DNA from: Campylorhamphus procurvoides
Lineage: Eukaryota; Chordata; Aves; Passeriformes; Dendrocolaptidae
Assembly (NCBI GenBank): GCA_013396655.1
Contig: WBMV01002647.1
Location: 485,695 to 549,694, forward strand
DNA length: 64,000 bases
Reading direction: 5' to 3'
Shown: positions 21,701-36,700 of the stretch, piece after piece
How positions within the stretch are numbered: the stretch's first letter is position 1
Layout of the letters: the number at the start of each line of letters is the position of its first letter
The notes under the pieces: generated by a model
The model's input: the letters and a program-made list of their open reading frames with translations, nothing else
Database searches by the model: none
Told to the model about the DNA's origin: nothing
Translations under genes and position numbers: made by a program

Positions 21701-24700
21701 TTTAACTTATGTTTCAGGACTAACTATAACCTGTACTAATTTCTGCTTTAAGTACTCGGTCTAGAAAATGTATGATAACTGTGGTGTTTGCAGTTTTGCT
21801 TGCCTTCCTCATTATATTGGTCTTGATACTATTGAGCTAGTTTAGTCTATGTTTAGTCAATATACTGGCTTTTCATACTGTGAAGGAAGAATCTTGCTTT
21901 TTTGAACTTAGTGTTATTTTTTTGTTCTTAGTCTATTGTAAATATTCATCTGCTCTTTGATGAGTGGTCCATGTACAGTAAAATTAGTTGCTGTCCCTAA
22001 AGTTCCATAAAATGGAACTCCATTCCACCATATTTTATCATTCAAGTACCTTCCCTACTTCCAGGAATTACTGTATTTTATGTGAACTCTAATTTGAAAG
22101 AGGCAGCCCTGGTTTTCTGCCATAACTTGTTCAAAAAAAAGCACTCTGTTCATTGACCCGTTCACTGACACTGTCAGTGAAAACCTTTTTTAAAAAAAAA
22201 AAAGTAATGGGGTACTTCATCCTTATTTGTATAGCTGAAATATTAAATCTCTGTTGTCCTTGTGGCTAAGACAGGGGCAATCTTCTGTAATTCATGCTAT
22301 GATTCCTGAAATTAACTCTTGCACTCTTGTTTTTTTCTTTAGATAAAGGACTACATTAGTTATGGTTATAAGTTACTGAGCTTTTTAGTCTTCTGGCTGC
22401 TTCCCTGCTGGTCATTATACTGGGTACATGTAGTCTGTTGTATCTAGAAGGACCACAACACCTGCAAGAGGCACCTGAGGCAGCAGAAGTGACAAGAAGT
22501 TGTATTTAAAAAAATTTGTTTCTCTTTGAACCTCAGATGGCTGTAATTCTCTCTTATGCTTACACTTGCAGTTGAGGTTGTAGTGGAATGCTTTGGAAAA
22601 TACAAATCTAAGTATTTCTCTTAAATTTCCTGTTGGTGTTCTCATCAGAAGCAAAGTAACCAAATGATAATTGAATGGGTCAAATTAATTTTTATAGACC
22701 AAAGTAAGTATCTGGACATGGTATAAATTCTATTAGTCATCAGAGCATTGTTTATTGACATTTAATAAATATTTTATCGGATGCACTCTGTAGTTCTTGT
22801 GGAATGAATATGTGACTTCTGTATTTTTCAGAAGAAATCGGTTCACTTGGAAGACCCATTTAATGATGAACAACGTGAGCGACATGAAGTAGAAATGCTT
22901 GCCAAGAAGTTCGAGGCAAAATACGTGAGTTACTGCACTTTGTTAAGATGCACAAATATTTAATGGTAATAACTTATGATGCTTTAGAGATGTTAACACC
23001 ATGGTTCGTGAATAAGGTTGCTGATGTAGTGTCAAATGACTTCTGTACATTTCAGAGATGGCTGTCTCACTGTATTTCATTTAAGCACCTTGAAGCTGCA
23101 ACAAGCTTATCAGACAAGTCTGCTAAATAGGTTTGTCTATAGATGTTATAGCTTGTGAAGCTATTCTTGGAAAAGCTTTCTATATAAATACAACTAATAG
23201 ATGCAGGTCGATATTTATGCTAAATACTATGCTGGAGGAAAGAATTTTTATGTAATGGTGTTTGTTGTGCACTATTGAACAGCTCTCTGTTTGGACTAAA
23301 CCCTGATGAATCTTGATGTATTTCTGATTAGTTTGGATTATTTGTTGAATAGTAAGACATTGCTTGATAAATTTCTTGTAGCTGCTAGCTGCCTAAAGAT
23401 ACACTGCTGGTTTCTGAAAGTGCAGTGTGAATGACTTGAACAACACTACCTAGTAACATAAGGCTTACACTAGTAAATGAAGGTAGAAATCAGAAAATGT
23501 TGACAAAAACCACACCCAAACAGGTCTTTAAGAATTCATATGGGTAGGGTTGGGTGATTAATTCTGAGCTGGCAATCAAAGCTCATCATCATGCTGAGGC
23601 ATGTTGATATTCTGGATTACAAATAGAGCACCTCCGTAATAAAGAAGGGAAACAGTAGCAGACATTTGTATCTTTTGCTATTAATACACATATTAAGATC
23701 TATCTTTTCTGATTTGTTTAATTTTTTTTCCTGAGTGCCCAGTCTATGCATTCTGTAGAAATAATTGCCATTTCAAGGGATGTTAGCTGTGATACATAAC
23801 AAATAGACTCTTAAAATAAAAATTTTCATCTGTTGAAGGGCTTTACAGAACCAGTATACCAAGTGAATTGAGAAGAGAGTTCCAGAATACTGTTTGCTTT
23901 TAATTTGAATGATAAATAATTTTTTGAATGTGAGAGAAAAATGTTTCACCTATACTTTTGAGAAAACTCATTTGTATAATACAAGTTAAGGATTTTATGA
24001 TGTCCTGAAACAAGTTGCTTAACTACAGTAGATGGAAGTCAACGTAAGCATGTAAAGCAATATATGTAGGAGGGAGTGGTAGTGGAAGCAACCTAATTTT
24101 GCATATTCATTTATGCATACATCAAAGCTAAACATGTCCATTTATGGACAAAACATGTTACTAGACTTAAAACTAGAGTTCAGTGCTCAGTAGTCAACAA
24201 AAGGGGGCAAATAGATGCTTTTAACTGTTAGAAAGGAGTAGGTAACAAGAAAGTAAAATTGTCAACAGTTTAGATTTGTGGTGCACTTGTATGCTGATTA
24301 CTATTTCTGATTTCTTCCATTTCATTCTCTGCCTTACCTTATGCCCCTCAGCCCCATGAAAGTTGTTCTATATTAAGAACAACTTATTAGGTTAGAGTCA
24401 CTGAGCATGAAGGGTGGTGAGGGATTAAGATTTCTTGTGTCAGACATTCTCTGTCCTTTCTCTCTTCCGATAAGAGAATCATCAGTCTCTACCTGCCATG
24501 CATGCTCAGAGGAATTGCATGTCTGTAACACTGACCCAGTACAACTGTTCGTTCTAATAACATCCAGCCATCTTCTGACTCTTGTGGCAAAGTGTTCTCT
24601 CCTTGGCTTAAACTAGAGCAGGGATCCTCTGTAGTAATCTTTTCTCCTCAGGTGAGCAAGAGGCTCCATGGTGCTGTTTCCCCTTGAAGTTAAGCCATGA

Positions 24701-27700
24701 CATGATGCTCCTTCACAGAGCTTTAGTGTAAAAATAATCACTGGTTGTATGAGAGAAAGAGAGGTGGGGTGTTGTTTTTTTTTTCTCAGATTTGCAGGAA
24801 GTTCTATATCCTCCTTAAATTACTTAGGTTTTAATTCTCTATATCCAGTTAAAATGGTGTCAAACAATGTTTTTAATCATACCATGTATGGCAGTACTCC
24901 TGGAAAACTTGATACATGAAGAACAATCTACCTTGAGGACTTTTTACTTGTTTTCAGATAAATTCCTGTACTTATAACCAAATCAGTACGTTTGATATAT
25001 TTTGCAGATACTAAGAAAAAGCCTATGAATAGATGCATTTTTGTAAACTAAGATGCATAATATACCATTTGTTTACTTGATTGTTCAGAACTTTTTTGGA
25101 ATTGCTGCATATTTTATATACCAGCATAAAAATCTGCTCCAAAGGGTTCCTGTTTTCACTGTTTTCATTGCTGTTACTCTCTAGACAAAATCAAATACTG
25201 TTGTGAACACATGATACTGAACCTCAGAAGTATTGTATCTAATGTAAGAATTTTTCTTGGATCAAAACAAAGGTCTGTCTAATGGATGGTAGCATAGCCC
25301 TCTGACACTAGTGGAATCTTGTAATTAAAAGTACAACACAGCAAGTGTGCATTGATACTACCTCTTTTTGCCTGTCTGGCAATCTGTGTTTTAATTTCTC
25401 CCAAAGGCTGTGTATTTAACTTTTTTGTCTCTTTCTGCTATGAATTTGCCAGATCATTACTGGATTTCTGTGTTCCATGGCACTGAGTACCATGATGACA
25501 GTCATATAAAAACATACTTCGTGTTACAACCTGATGACTTCACGTGGTGCTCCATAGTTTCTGTATTGTAAAAAAACAGTGAAATATTTCCTGTTCTCCT
25601 GCACACCGCATCTGATTTTGATGCTATGCTCTAAATTCAGCCCTTTCATTCTCCAACTGTAGTGTCCTAACATTCTGTTATTGTACGGAAAGTGGTGGGT
25701 TTTACCTTTAAACATACTTGTTGGATTACTGTTCTCTTTCTTGTTCTAATTTCTTTTTTTAAATGAAAGGATATTAATGGTATGATGCCCTGATTTATCA
25801 GTGATGTAATAGTGACTTGTGTTTTTTCTCTGTTCCTTTTTTTTTTGTTTTGTAAGTCCCAATTCTTACTTTTTTGACCACTCTTGATTGTTGAGCAAAT
25901 GTCATGGAACTGTGCATAACAACTCCAGTGCTTCCTGAGCAGCGTAACAAATTCAGAGCATACTGTATTTTTTTTTCCTTGATTGGGTTGTACTTCCTTT
26001 GTGCAGATTACCTTGCTTTTATTGATACTGAATGCAACGGACTACTTATCGTACTAAATTCAGAGCAACTGGGAGATCTTTCAGTGATTCTTCAGACAAT
26101 TCTCAGAGTTGTCTTCTTTTCTCTACTATCCTTAGTAATTTGTCATCTTATACTGCCAACCTCCTCCAAATGTTAACCCTCTCTGTTGCTTCTGAAGATG
26201 AATGGGAATGCACATTCCTTAGTGATTTCACTGATCACTTTTTGTCAAAATGGAATAGTTATTTCTGTCCTTTCCTAGCCTTAAATCAGACATCAATTTG
26301 AGTGGACCTTATCTCATGACAATTTCTTGTCTTTAAAGATCTTTGGACCTTTTTTAAAAGCACTTGAAGTACTATTTTCTACCCAAATTCATTCCTGTTC
26401 TGTAATGTAAATTCTTATGCCTGCTGGTTTTATTGTCTATAATTTTTATTAACTTACCCAGTGTAGAGACCATGTTTAGTGATCTATAGAGTATGCTGTG
26501 GCCCTTCTAAGATTCTACAAATATTGTCATTGTATTTGCCACCCGCCTTCTAGTCCTGTGAGGCAAAGGTTGTTTAAACCCAAGGTTACAAGCCACAGTT
26601 AATTTGTTGAAGTCATATTTGGCTTTTTTGAATACTTGAATGAATGGTATTTGCGGCTTCTGGAACTAGATATCTTAGTTTTCGCTGGTGTTGCGACTGT
26701 TTGTGTTCTGGGACTGAAGGGCTGGAGGAAAGCTTCAGTAGCAAAACTTCCCTGAACTGCTGCATAGTAAACAGTGACAGAGATAATCCCTTTGGTTCTT
26801 CTGCTGTAGTCTTGCCTCTTTAACATGTTGATCATATGAACTCTCAACACAGTTCCTTAAACATACCTGGGTAGAACCAGGCCCAAAGAAAAGTCTGTAA
26901 TTATACATACAGTGGTTCAGATATTTTCAGATATCTGAATATGGGTTACTATTTTAATCCTGCTTTTATTGATTCAGCTATTATGAGACTTTGTTATTTG
27001 TGTTATCTGATTTTATGACTGTCAGGCAGTCAAAATGTATTGGAAATTTTTTTTTAAACCCCCTTACTGAAATCATAGGATAACCATTGCTGCAAAAGGA
27101 TTTTAGATGCACAAACAAGGATGTTGATGGTTACTTGGACCTAGCAAGATATGTAGTACAGAGATGGATTGCATTGCATATTAGTGAGATCAGTACAGGT
27201 GAAAAAGTGAAGTATAGTTTATGAAGCATTCTTTGCCTGCTGGGACTTAAGTCAGAATTGTGAATTATATATGCTTTTGCACTGGATTCACTGGAGTTTA
27301 ACCAGAATTCTGCCTTTTACTTTTCTAGCCTTTTTTTTTTATCCTCTTATGCAAAATCTTCTTTTTAAAAAAGAATAAGTACTGCATGTTTTGGGAATGT
27401 GTAGGACCATCATTCAGATGTTTTACCAGATGAATGACTGCAGGAAATTATAGGACTGATAGAACACTTTGCTTGGAATATAGCTTGAAAACCTGAATTA
27501 AAAACAGAACTCACTTTTGAAGTTTTTCTCCTAGGACTATTGCATTTATTTGTTTAAGTGTACTTTAGAGATTCCTGGGGTTTTTTTGCAAGAGCATATG
27601 CTTTACTTTGTTACAAACTTGAATTCTTGCAAAAGGTTGTTAAAATGGAGGTGTTCACATGCTTACACTTCTCATAAAAGAGCAGTGGTGAGACCTCCTT

Positions 27701-30700
27701 TGAACAGTGTCTGCATACTCACAGTAACAAGTAGGCTGTGATATTTGGATGTCCCAGCTGGAGAGGTTCATGTTTACGCTAAGCGTACTCAGAACAGTAG
27801 ATAGAGTGCAGGCAGACAGTTTTCAGGAGCAATGCTTTTTGAACTCATGGAAGAACACCTGTTACCATTTTAGTGCACCTGGTGCCTTTTGTAAAATTTT
27901 ATCTTTTAAGACTTTTATATTGATGGTTTTGACAATATATCTGTGCTAGAAAACTAGGTCTTCAATCCTAAGCAGATTTTTGTATAACTTTTAGATTTCT
28001 TGAATGTTTGAGCTGGGTGAGTTTTTACTTGACTTGACTTAATAATGGAACTTCCACATCAAAAAAATACAGATTAAAATTAATTTTTCTGCTTCCTGGA
28101 GGTAAGTGAGCCCATCCATAGTCTGTGATGCAGCTTCTGACTTTAATACTCAAGTAACATTCCATTTTTAAAAAACAGTGTTTTATGATCAGTCATGTCA
28201 ACTGAGGTGACTGCTCTTGCATTTCAAAGGTTTTATGTTAATGTGTTTTTTTACACTTATGTCATATGAATGCTTTAACTTCTTTTCTTAAACTCAGATG
28301 CCATATCTATAAGTACTAGATCAGTATTTTTCCTCTTTTGATTTAGACTTTAATGTAGTAAATCAGTCCCTCTTGTGTAAGGAAACGCTTTACTGAATGC
28401 TAGGCTGTCAGTATTTTCCCTTGTAATGTAACATACTGAAAAACTTCACACTTTCTAAATTATCACAGCCCTTCAGTCACTAAGAGTCCTATCACTATGC
28501 TTTGAAACCATAGGGCAGTGAAACTTCACTGAATGGGAAATGTCAGGAAGATCTCAGTCATGCAGAAACAGGTAGCCAGTGAGTATTTTTCAGGGATGAT
28601 TCTGGTGAGGCATGTTTGCCAGGACTCATCCCTGTGTGAAAGGTTTCATTAGTCATCTAGACCATCTTCAAGGAAGCATCCAAGAAAGCAAAACTGCTAA
28701 GTCCTTGAATGACTATTCCTCCAATGCCTTCTGGCTTCAACTTTTCTGAAGTAATATAATGCCTTCTTTGTTTTCAGGGTGGAAAGCCCCACAAGCATCG
28801 GAAAGATCGCCTGCAGGACCTAATTGATATAGGTTATGGTTATGATGAAACAGACCCTTTCATTGATAATTCTGAAGCGGTAAGTAAGCCTTGTCAAAGC
28901 TGCACGAAATAAGGCAATGCTTTATTGTATCGATAAAGAAGAAAGGTAAAGGAAAATATATTGTGCCTGTGTATAACTGGTGTGAATCCAAAAGGCATAT
29001 ACTACTTTGGGAGTCCAGTGAATTATTGTATTTGTAGTCTTATTCGGATATCATTATGCACTGCAAGAATTAAGAAAGCTATTCCTAGATCAAATATTTT
29101 TCCAGTTTTAGAAATGAAATTATTTTTATTTGTGCTTTTTATTTACTGTTGACTGATGTTACACTGGCTCTCTTCAGTTTCTTGTGCTAGCTGTCTGGAT
29201 TATTAGTGGATTACTGGTGTTAGGTTTCCTGCATTAGATCAGGAAGCTATTCTGCTCTTAAAAACCAGTAAGAATAGGATGGTTATTCTAAACATTCACT
29301 GAGAAGGTCTGAAAAATTTGAGATAAAACAGGTTGGTGAAACAGCAGGATATTACAGCTTATTTTGTCTGAATAGTTCTCAGAAATGAAAACATCTTGAG
29401 GTAAAAGAAAAAGTTTATTAGTTGCGTGCAGACAGTATCTGGAGTATCAGAAGGTTTATAAGGGCATTTGAAGATGTCTTGGAGGTGATATGTGAAATTA
29501 TGAAAATGGGGAAAAACTTGGGAAAAAAAGTGGATGAGATAAAAGCTCAGAAACCTCCCATAATTACCCTATGTTAAATGTCAGAAATAAGTAGGTGTAT
29601 GGTTTAGTCATGTAAAAAAAAAAAACAAAAAAACAAAAAAACCCCAACACCCCCAAACTATCTCTTACCAGCCTACAGTATCCTCCAGTTCTGAGTGACA
29701 CTGGGCAAAGCAGCAATGATCTGCTACTCTGAGGAGGGAGCTAGAGGTCTGAGTGGGAGAGGAGAGATCACAGAAAAGAGTTGTGAGAAAAGAGTAAGAA
29801 AAGCACAAATGCACTGCTTAGCATACATTATATCAAGCTTACATTTAAGTTCTGAAACTTTACAGTAAAGAGCTGTGAACTCTGAGCTGTGAGGTTTCTG
29901 GAACAGATGTTGCAATGAACAGTCCTCTGAACTGTGTGAGGTGCACAGAAAGCGTGCTGTGGAGCGATACCTTTTTGAGCAAAAGAAGATCAGCAGTTAA
30001 CCACAGTGCATAGCAGGCTGAGCTCATTTGTGTGTACAGATAGTTTTTGAAGTTGATCTCAAGTTGTCTGAAAAGTGAGTTTGCTGTAGATGCTTATTGT
30101 AATGTGTATTAATTTGTCTTTTTTCTTGGTCCAGTTGAAAATTTTAGTTGAACCTGCCAATATTAAACTGTCCTATCATTATTCTGCAACTGTTATTGGA
30201 ATAATATTGTGGCCTAAGCCTTTGTATGTCATTCCCAAAGGTCAGATTCTGGTCTTCAGCTTGGTAGGAGCAGATGTGCCTCATTTCTGCAGAGAAGCCG
30301 CTTGAGCCTATAGGTTTATTTGGTTTATCACTGTTGCTTAAGTTAACCATCCTCACTTTCGAAGTTTTATGATACAGGGCCTAAGATCTATCTTGAGCTT
30401 CCTGGATTTACTATGACCTATCACAATTCTGATAAGAGATTTAGAAGACTTGCAGTGCTTGAAGTACAGGTCTCTGTCAAAGTTGTATGAGAGTTGAACA
30501 CTAACTGTTGTATTAGTACTTACCTTACTGTGCCTCCTTCCAGTGCTGGTGCTGTTACCAGCAGCAGATCCGTTAGATTTGCAGGAGCATTTACTTCTGC
30601 TGGCTCTTGCCACAGTCCTTGCAAAAAACGTACAAAAGGCAGTTGTTAGCAGACCAGATGGTTCCATCATGTGGTAGCTGTGGAAGCTGTTGGGGAGAAT

Positions 30701-33700
30701 GGTGTCTTCTGTGAAGATTGCTCTCCTCAACAGTCGGTATGCCTTGTGTCTGCCTTACAAATACAGACTAGTGAGAGGCCATCTCTGTTTTGCTTTTATC
30801 GCCATTTCTATGTAGAAAAGGAGAAAAAAAAGTAGTGTGCCAGCTGCAGTCCAAGTGGCTCTTGCAGTGCTTTAGGGTCCTGTAATGTAGGAGTTTAAGT
30901 TCAACGAAACATCCCATTCCATCTTAGATGCAAATGGAAAGTGTTCAGAAAGAAAATCTACATACCTGGCTTGCTCATCTTCTGTGTTAAATCACTGTAC
31001 ACCCTGAGAAATGTCAGAGTCAAACTCAGACTGGACTTACTTCTTTTTAGAATATACACTTACTTACACCTGGAAAGCTATAATATCTTGGGCACAAACA
31101 CTTGAAATATAAAGAGGAGTGCCTTTTTAGTTGTTACAGGATTATCTCAGAAAAAAAAAAAAACAACAGTTGAAAGCTTCCTTATAATTTTAGTCCTTTT
31201 TCTTTTCACAGGTGTGAAAGAAATACCCTCACATTTCAGTCTTTGGTATTGAAGCAGATTTATTCCATAGCTTTAGAGATATTTTCCATCTAAAATCAGA
31301 TTTTTGAGGTAATGCCATCAAATATTATTCAAGAAATCAAACCAATAAGACTCTAAGCCTGGTTTTAGCAGGCATTAAGGAATTCTGCTTCCTTTGGATC
31401 AGTTTCCAATTAAGCGGTTTTGTACATGTGACATAGATACATATATGATAAATAGCACATGTAACAAAGCATTTGGGTCCTCTGAGGATCCAGGAAGGCC
31501 ACTGTTCTGTTGGTTTTCTCAAGGGCGGGGATCAGGCACAAGTGCATGAAATCTGCTAATGGCATGATTTGTAGGTATTGGATTTTAATGGGGCTGGAAT
31601 ACAGACAGATACAGGAAGTGTTTTTCAGGAGAAAGGTTCTTGAAAAGTCATGGCAGAAGGGAGCTTCCCCTGAGCAAAGAGATTCCACTCAGACTCCTCA
31701 AAGGGCATTGGTATCTCCCCTGATGAAGTGGAGTAAGCTTGAGACAACTTGGTAGTAAACAACATTGTTTACTTTCTGTGAAAATGAAAATCATGCATAA
31801 AATTGTTACAGAATTGCTGTTATTGTTTACTCTGGAAAGAATCAGTACTTTCCTACAGCATAGTAAAGACTTCAGCAGCACGACTGCATTAAGACCCATC
31901 AAAATCCTGTTGAAAACTGACAAGTAAGGGCTCCTAAAGAGCAGTTCAGTAGACTCAGACATGGAGCCAACTAAAGGAAAGCACTGCAGAAAATAAGTTA
32001 TAGTTAGAGAATGCTATTTGCTTTGACGTATTTAGTATATATGCTGTTGAGTACGTACCTTGCTGTCCTCTTTGGGAGACTTTTAGCTGGTGCTGTTTGG
32101 AAGAAGCAGCTTTTTTCTGAATGCGTTTACAGGCAAGCAGGAAATCTATGCAAAAGTCTATAGAGGAGATATTTTTGGGTTGAGCATTTTAACTGTAGTT
32201 AGTGGATTGTGATAATTCCGGGAAAAAAGAGTAAATCAAGACTGTCTTGCTATTGTTTCTAACCACTATGTAGCAGGTGGTCTGATGGTAAGTCCTAATC
32301 TTTGCTTATCTTAATGGACTTATACAAAATGTTCATAACCTGCAAAAAAGCTGTCCCTCCTCAGTGTTTTCACTACTTTGATGTTGAAAATAGGTTTTGC
32401 TATAGTGTAAACTGCCCAGAACTACATTCTTTGTGCAATGGAATTCCTGTAGATTTTTTTGTTCTCTCTGTTCTTCCTGCATGCAGACATAGGCACGCAT
32501 GTGTCCAGCCAAACCAGGCTGATTACTTGCTCTTGTGATGACCTCTGATTATTTGGTTGGTTGAATAGCCTGACAATGTAAGATTTATATAGATAGAGAT
32601 TCCAGGGGCATCTCAGTGCTCTGAACTTTCTGCAGTGTAATATAGAAAAGGGATCTGAAGTAATATATGGTGTTAGTGAGGAAGTATGCAGGTTTTTTCG
32701 GAGGTAACAAGGCTTATATATCCAAACCAAAGACTTCCCCCATACCTAGCAGATGAATGCAGAGGAAGAACCATCCACCTAGAAATCTGTAAGCAGTGCA
32801 ATCCATCTTTTGAAGCAGCGATACCAGGTAGCCCACTGGCAGGAACTGAAGCAAAACATGAATACCAAGAGCAGTGGGACGTGGGCATTTCAATCCTTTG
32901 TACATCCAGGCCCCTCTATGTCAATGTTGGACCCAGTCTGCTATATTCACAATTCCATAGTAGCCTTCTAAACACTGATGTAAATAGTCCTGTGCTGCTG
33001 GGTGGAGAAAACCAGCCTACCACTGATTTCTAATACATGGGAAGTTCTTCGAAACAGGAACATCAGCTTAAAGGAAGAACTTATTTTTCGTTATCTACAT
33101 CTTGACTCAAGAGCTCAGGCCCCCTTAATGACAACCTTTCAAAAAGTGTATGTTGATTTTAGCAATTCTGGACACATTAGTAGAAGTGCTGCTCCCTTTC
33201 TATCTGTGTTCCCTAGAATACTTTCCATAATTTAAAGGCTTAATCTCTGCAAAAATTCTCTGTGATGATACACAGTTTTTACATATTGCCAGGGTAAAAT
33301 TGGCTTACTTCATCTAGTAATCTCCAGACTTACAAGGGGTATGACAGGTTTAATATACTCTTCTCTGCCATCCTGGCTACCCCTAGAATCTGAAGCTGAT
33401 GGATTTCCTGTAGGGCCAGAGAATGTGTCTCTTTGGGGAATGGCAGAGCTCAGTGTGTCAGAATTTTTACCATTTTTGTGGGGTTCTGGGCGAGATGTTG
33501 TTTCAGGACAACTTGATAGTATTCTCTCTACTACTCCAAGGAGCTTGGTTTATGCATAGCTATGGAAAGTAGTATAGTTGCCTCTTAAAAAAAAAACCAA
33601 ACAAAACCCCCCAAATGATCAAACAAACCCCCAAAAAAATCCCAAACCCAAACAAACTGAAGAAAGCTATCAACCTGCAAATGTTAGAAGTATATACAGA

Positions 33701-36700
33701 AAAATGCATATTTTATATACAGGATCTGTTCTTAAACATACTTTCACATTGTACTGAGAGAGGAATTGAACACTGTGGCCTTTTTCATCTGGAAAAGGCT
33801 GCCTCTGTAGATCTCAATGACAAACCTCATCCACACTGAATATGAGGGTGCATTAAAGCATCTTTTTTTTTTTTTTCCAGGAAATTCACTTGCCAACTGT
33901 TCTGTTGGCTAAGGATTTGTGTGATGTTATTTATATTTATACTGTCTTTCTTGTTCATTGTCACTTTGCCAGTCTTGGAAGTTGTGTGAGTGGGGAATAG
34001 TGCTCGCTTAGCCAAGTGTACCATACCATGTTAATATAATGTCTTGCATGATTCCCTGGTGTCTCCAGGGTTGATCTGCTGGTTGGCACCTGACATGTCA
34101 TATGCATTTGAGTGAATACGAGGCCAAATTTCAATTAGGATAGTCTTTGCTTTTTATCCTCCTCATCCCAAAATATGTTAAGGTGTAAAGTGGAGTGTCA
34201 AACAAATAAAGCAGATGCAAGAACCAGTATGGATAGAGGAGCAAAGGTATTTGAATTTGCAGAGCGCATCGGAGGTTTGTTGAAGCAATAGTAATGTTTT
34301 CTTTCTCCTTCTGCAAAAATGTTTTACCGTTTTTTAGGAATAAATAAGTAATTTCTTAAATAATTGTTTTAATCCCATGTTCTGGCCTGGATTTCAACCA
34401 GGTAGTTTAGGACTGCTCATGTATTTAAGAATCTCTGGAATAACTGTGAAACTGAGAACTCAGGATCTGCATAGGTACTTGAAAAAATCTGAGACTTACG
34501 TCTGACCTTTGTAGTACCACTGTTTAAATTTGTGTACATCAAGAACATAGGAATAAGAAATAACTAAGAAATAATAATGGGTATAGCAACTTCCTCTTTT
34601 TTTGCTAAATTTAATTTTTTGAAGAGCGCAAAGTCACTTTTCAAAGTAATCTGAGCTGCTAGAGGGGTAGATCATGGCCTGGGATCAGCTATTCTCCATG
34701 AGTGTTTAAGCAGCACAAGGAACCTAAAACACATAAATAATATAATTACTAATATGATATAAAAGGAGGTTTCTAACATGCCAAAATAACAGATTTTTTG
34801 ATAAGAGCATCTGTCTTAAGTGCCACATGTGAAACATCTGCTCCTCATGTTAAATCAAGAGAAAAGGAAAGTGTAACTTTTTTTTTCTACAGAATCTTCT
34901 AGTAGCTCTGTAACATGAAACCTGGAGAGATTAAGTAATACATTACATAATTATTTGACACTGAACTAGATTTTCATTGTGGGTCAGGTCAGAGCTCAAG
35001 CTCTGAAAGAATTGAGTTGTACAGATAAAGGTGATCACGTGAAGGGTCATATGTTTTATAACTTACGCTCAAGTGTTCTCAAGGTGATAAGAATGTCATC
35101 TTGTTGCACTGAAGGTCAGTTAAGATAGTAGCCTAACTATGGTGACTGGTGGAAGGTTGTAAAAGGTTTGATGGGAACAAAACAGGACAATAGATGTGTA
35201 TTGGTATTTCTCTCAAGGTGCTCTGGTAGGCTAATGAATTGCAATATCCTGACTACTAAATTAGGATTCTCCTACGAGGCTACCACATTCTACTCTAGCC
35301 TACCCTGAGCCAACTATTATATCTTTAATAATATCTTATACCTTTTTCTGTTGAGCTCTACCAGCTGTACTCTGCCCCAGGGTGAAAAGAAAAAGAAACA
35401 AAAACCCCCCAACTTGCCTATGCATTTTGGAAGAGAAACCTTCTTTACCATGGGAAAGCTCTTTGTGCTTGCTTTTTGGTGTCACCTTGGATTAGCAAAG
35501 CAATGTATAATTCCCCCTTAACCTTGTTCAGAATTTCATTGTGTGTTCCATTACACTGTAGTTTTGGAATTATGGTTCTGTGGTTTTTATTGTAAACTTA
35601 GCCTTAAAGGAGGGCAAAGCCAAAGAGTGCATTTCAGTTCTTTGCATCTTTAAGAAGCATAGGGATCAATCCACTATGTATATTTAATGTATCTTGAAGT
35701 GTGTAGTGAGCTGTGTGAATATTCAGTACATTTGATTGAAGCAACTGTATTTGATACAATTTCAGTATTTAGCTTTTATTCAGTGGCCTAATGATGATCA
35801 AAACTAAACAACTCCCCCCAGTCCAAGCTGGTTAGAGCTACCTCAAACATAAACTGGACAAGGAACAGAAATTATCCCTGCTTATCTCTTAGCTAAACAT
35901 TACCTGTTTCACAATAAATAGTAGCAAGCTGCATTTGGTAAAACACTCAGACATGTTTACACCAAATCTCATTTCCAGGAATTGGTACAGAAGTATTAAA
36001 AAACTTTTTCACATGTGTACTTTTGTAGGGAGTTGTCTGGAAGAAAAATGAACGAAGAGAATCACGGTCAAAAAGTATCTCGGGATCATGGTCAAAATAC
36101 CTGAACATAAGAGTAGACAGTATTAATTTAAAATACTATTGTGGGTGTTATTTCATGACTAAACTGGTAAAATCCATAAAATTTCACTGTTCTTGGTATA
36201 ATAATGAACTTGAAACTGATTAATTTATTTTTAAAAAACCTAAATTTTCTTTCATACCAAAACATTTAATTAGAATAATGGCACTAGAAGTATAGTAATG
36301 TAGCTCAAGGACAACAGTTTAAAATAACTTACATATGGACCTGCTTTTAGATGGTCAGACAGTATATCAGTCTTGTTTTGTTAGCTGCCAGATGATTCCA
36401 TAATATTTCATAGGACAAATCCATGTTCACAGGAGTCAATCATATATCAATTCCCGTCTGTTTGTAGGTCTGAGACTTTGCGATTCTTAATCTTGCAATG
36501 CATAAGGAAGACCAGGACACTCTAAAGGGTTTTAAACTTATTTTTCTTAAGATAATTCTGCAATTTCATACTAGGAGAAAGGTAGTGCAAAGCAAAATCA
36601 ATTAATGAGAAGATTTAGAATGTGCAGGAGCCATGTTCCCTTTAACTGAGAGTCCTGAAGGCACTTCAAAATGAAGCCTAATCTAGCTGTTGCTATGTAC

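Noticed and set aside
30353..30730. 125-codon minus-strand ORF in UBN2 intron 3
   Set aside because: No recognisable domain or exon boundaries; low-complexity Ser/Lys composition.
32686..33033. 115-codon ORF in UBN2 intron 3
   Set aside because: No homology recognised and no splice context in frame. Overlapping open frames on the other strand also argue for chance.
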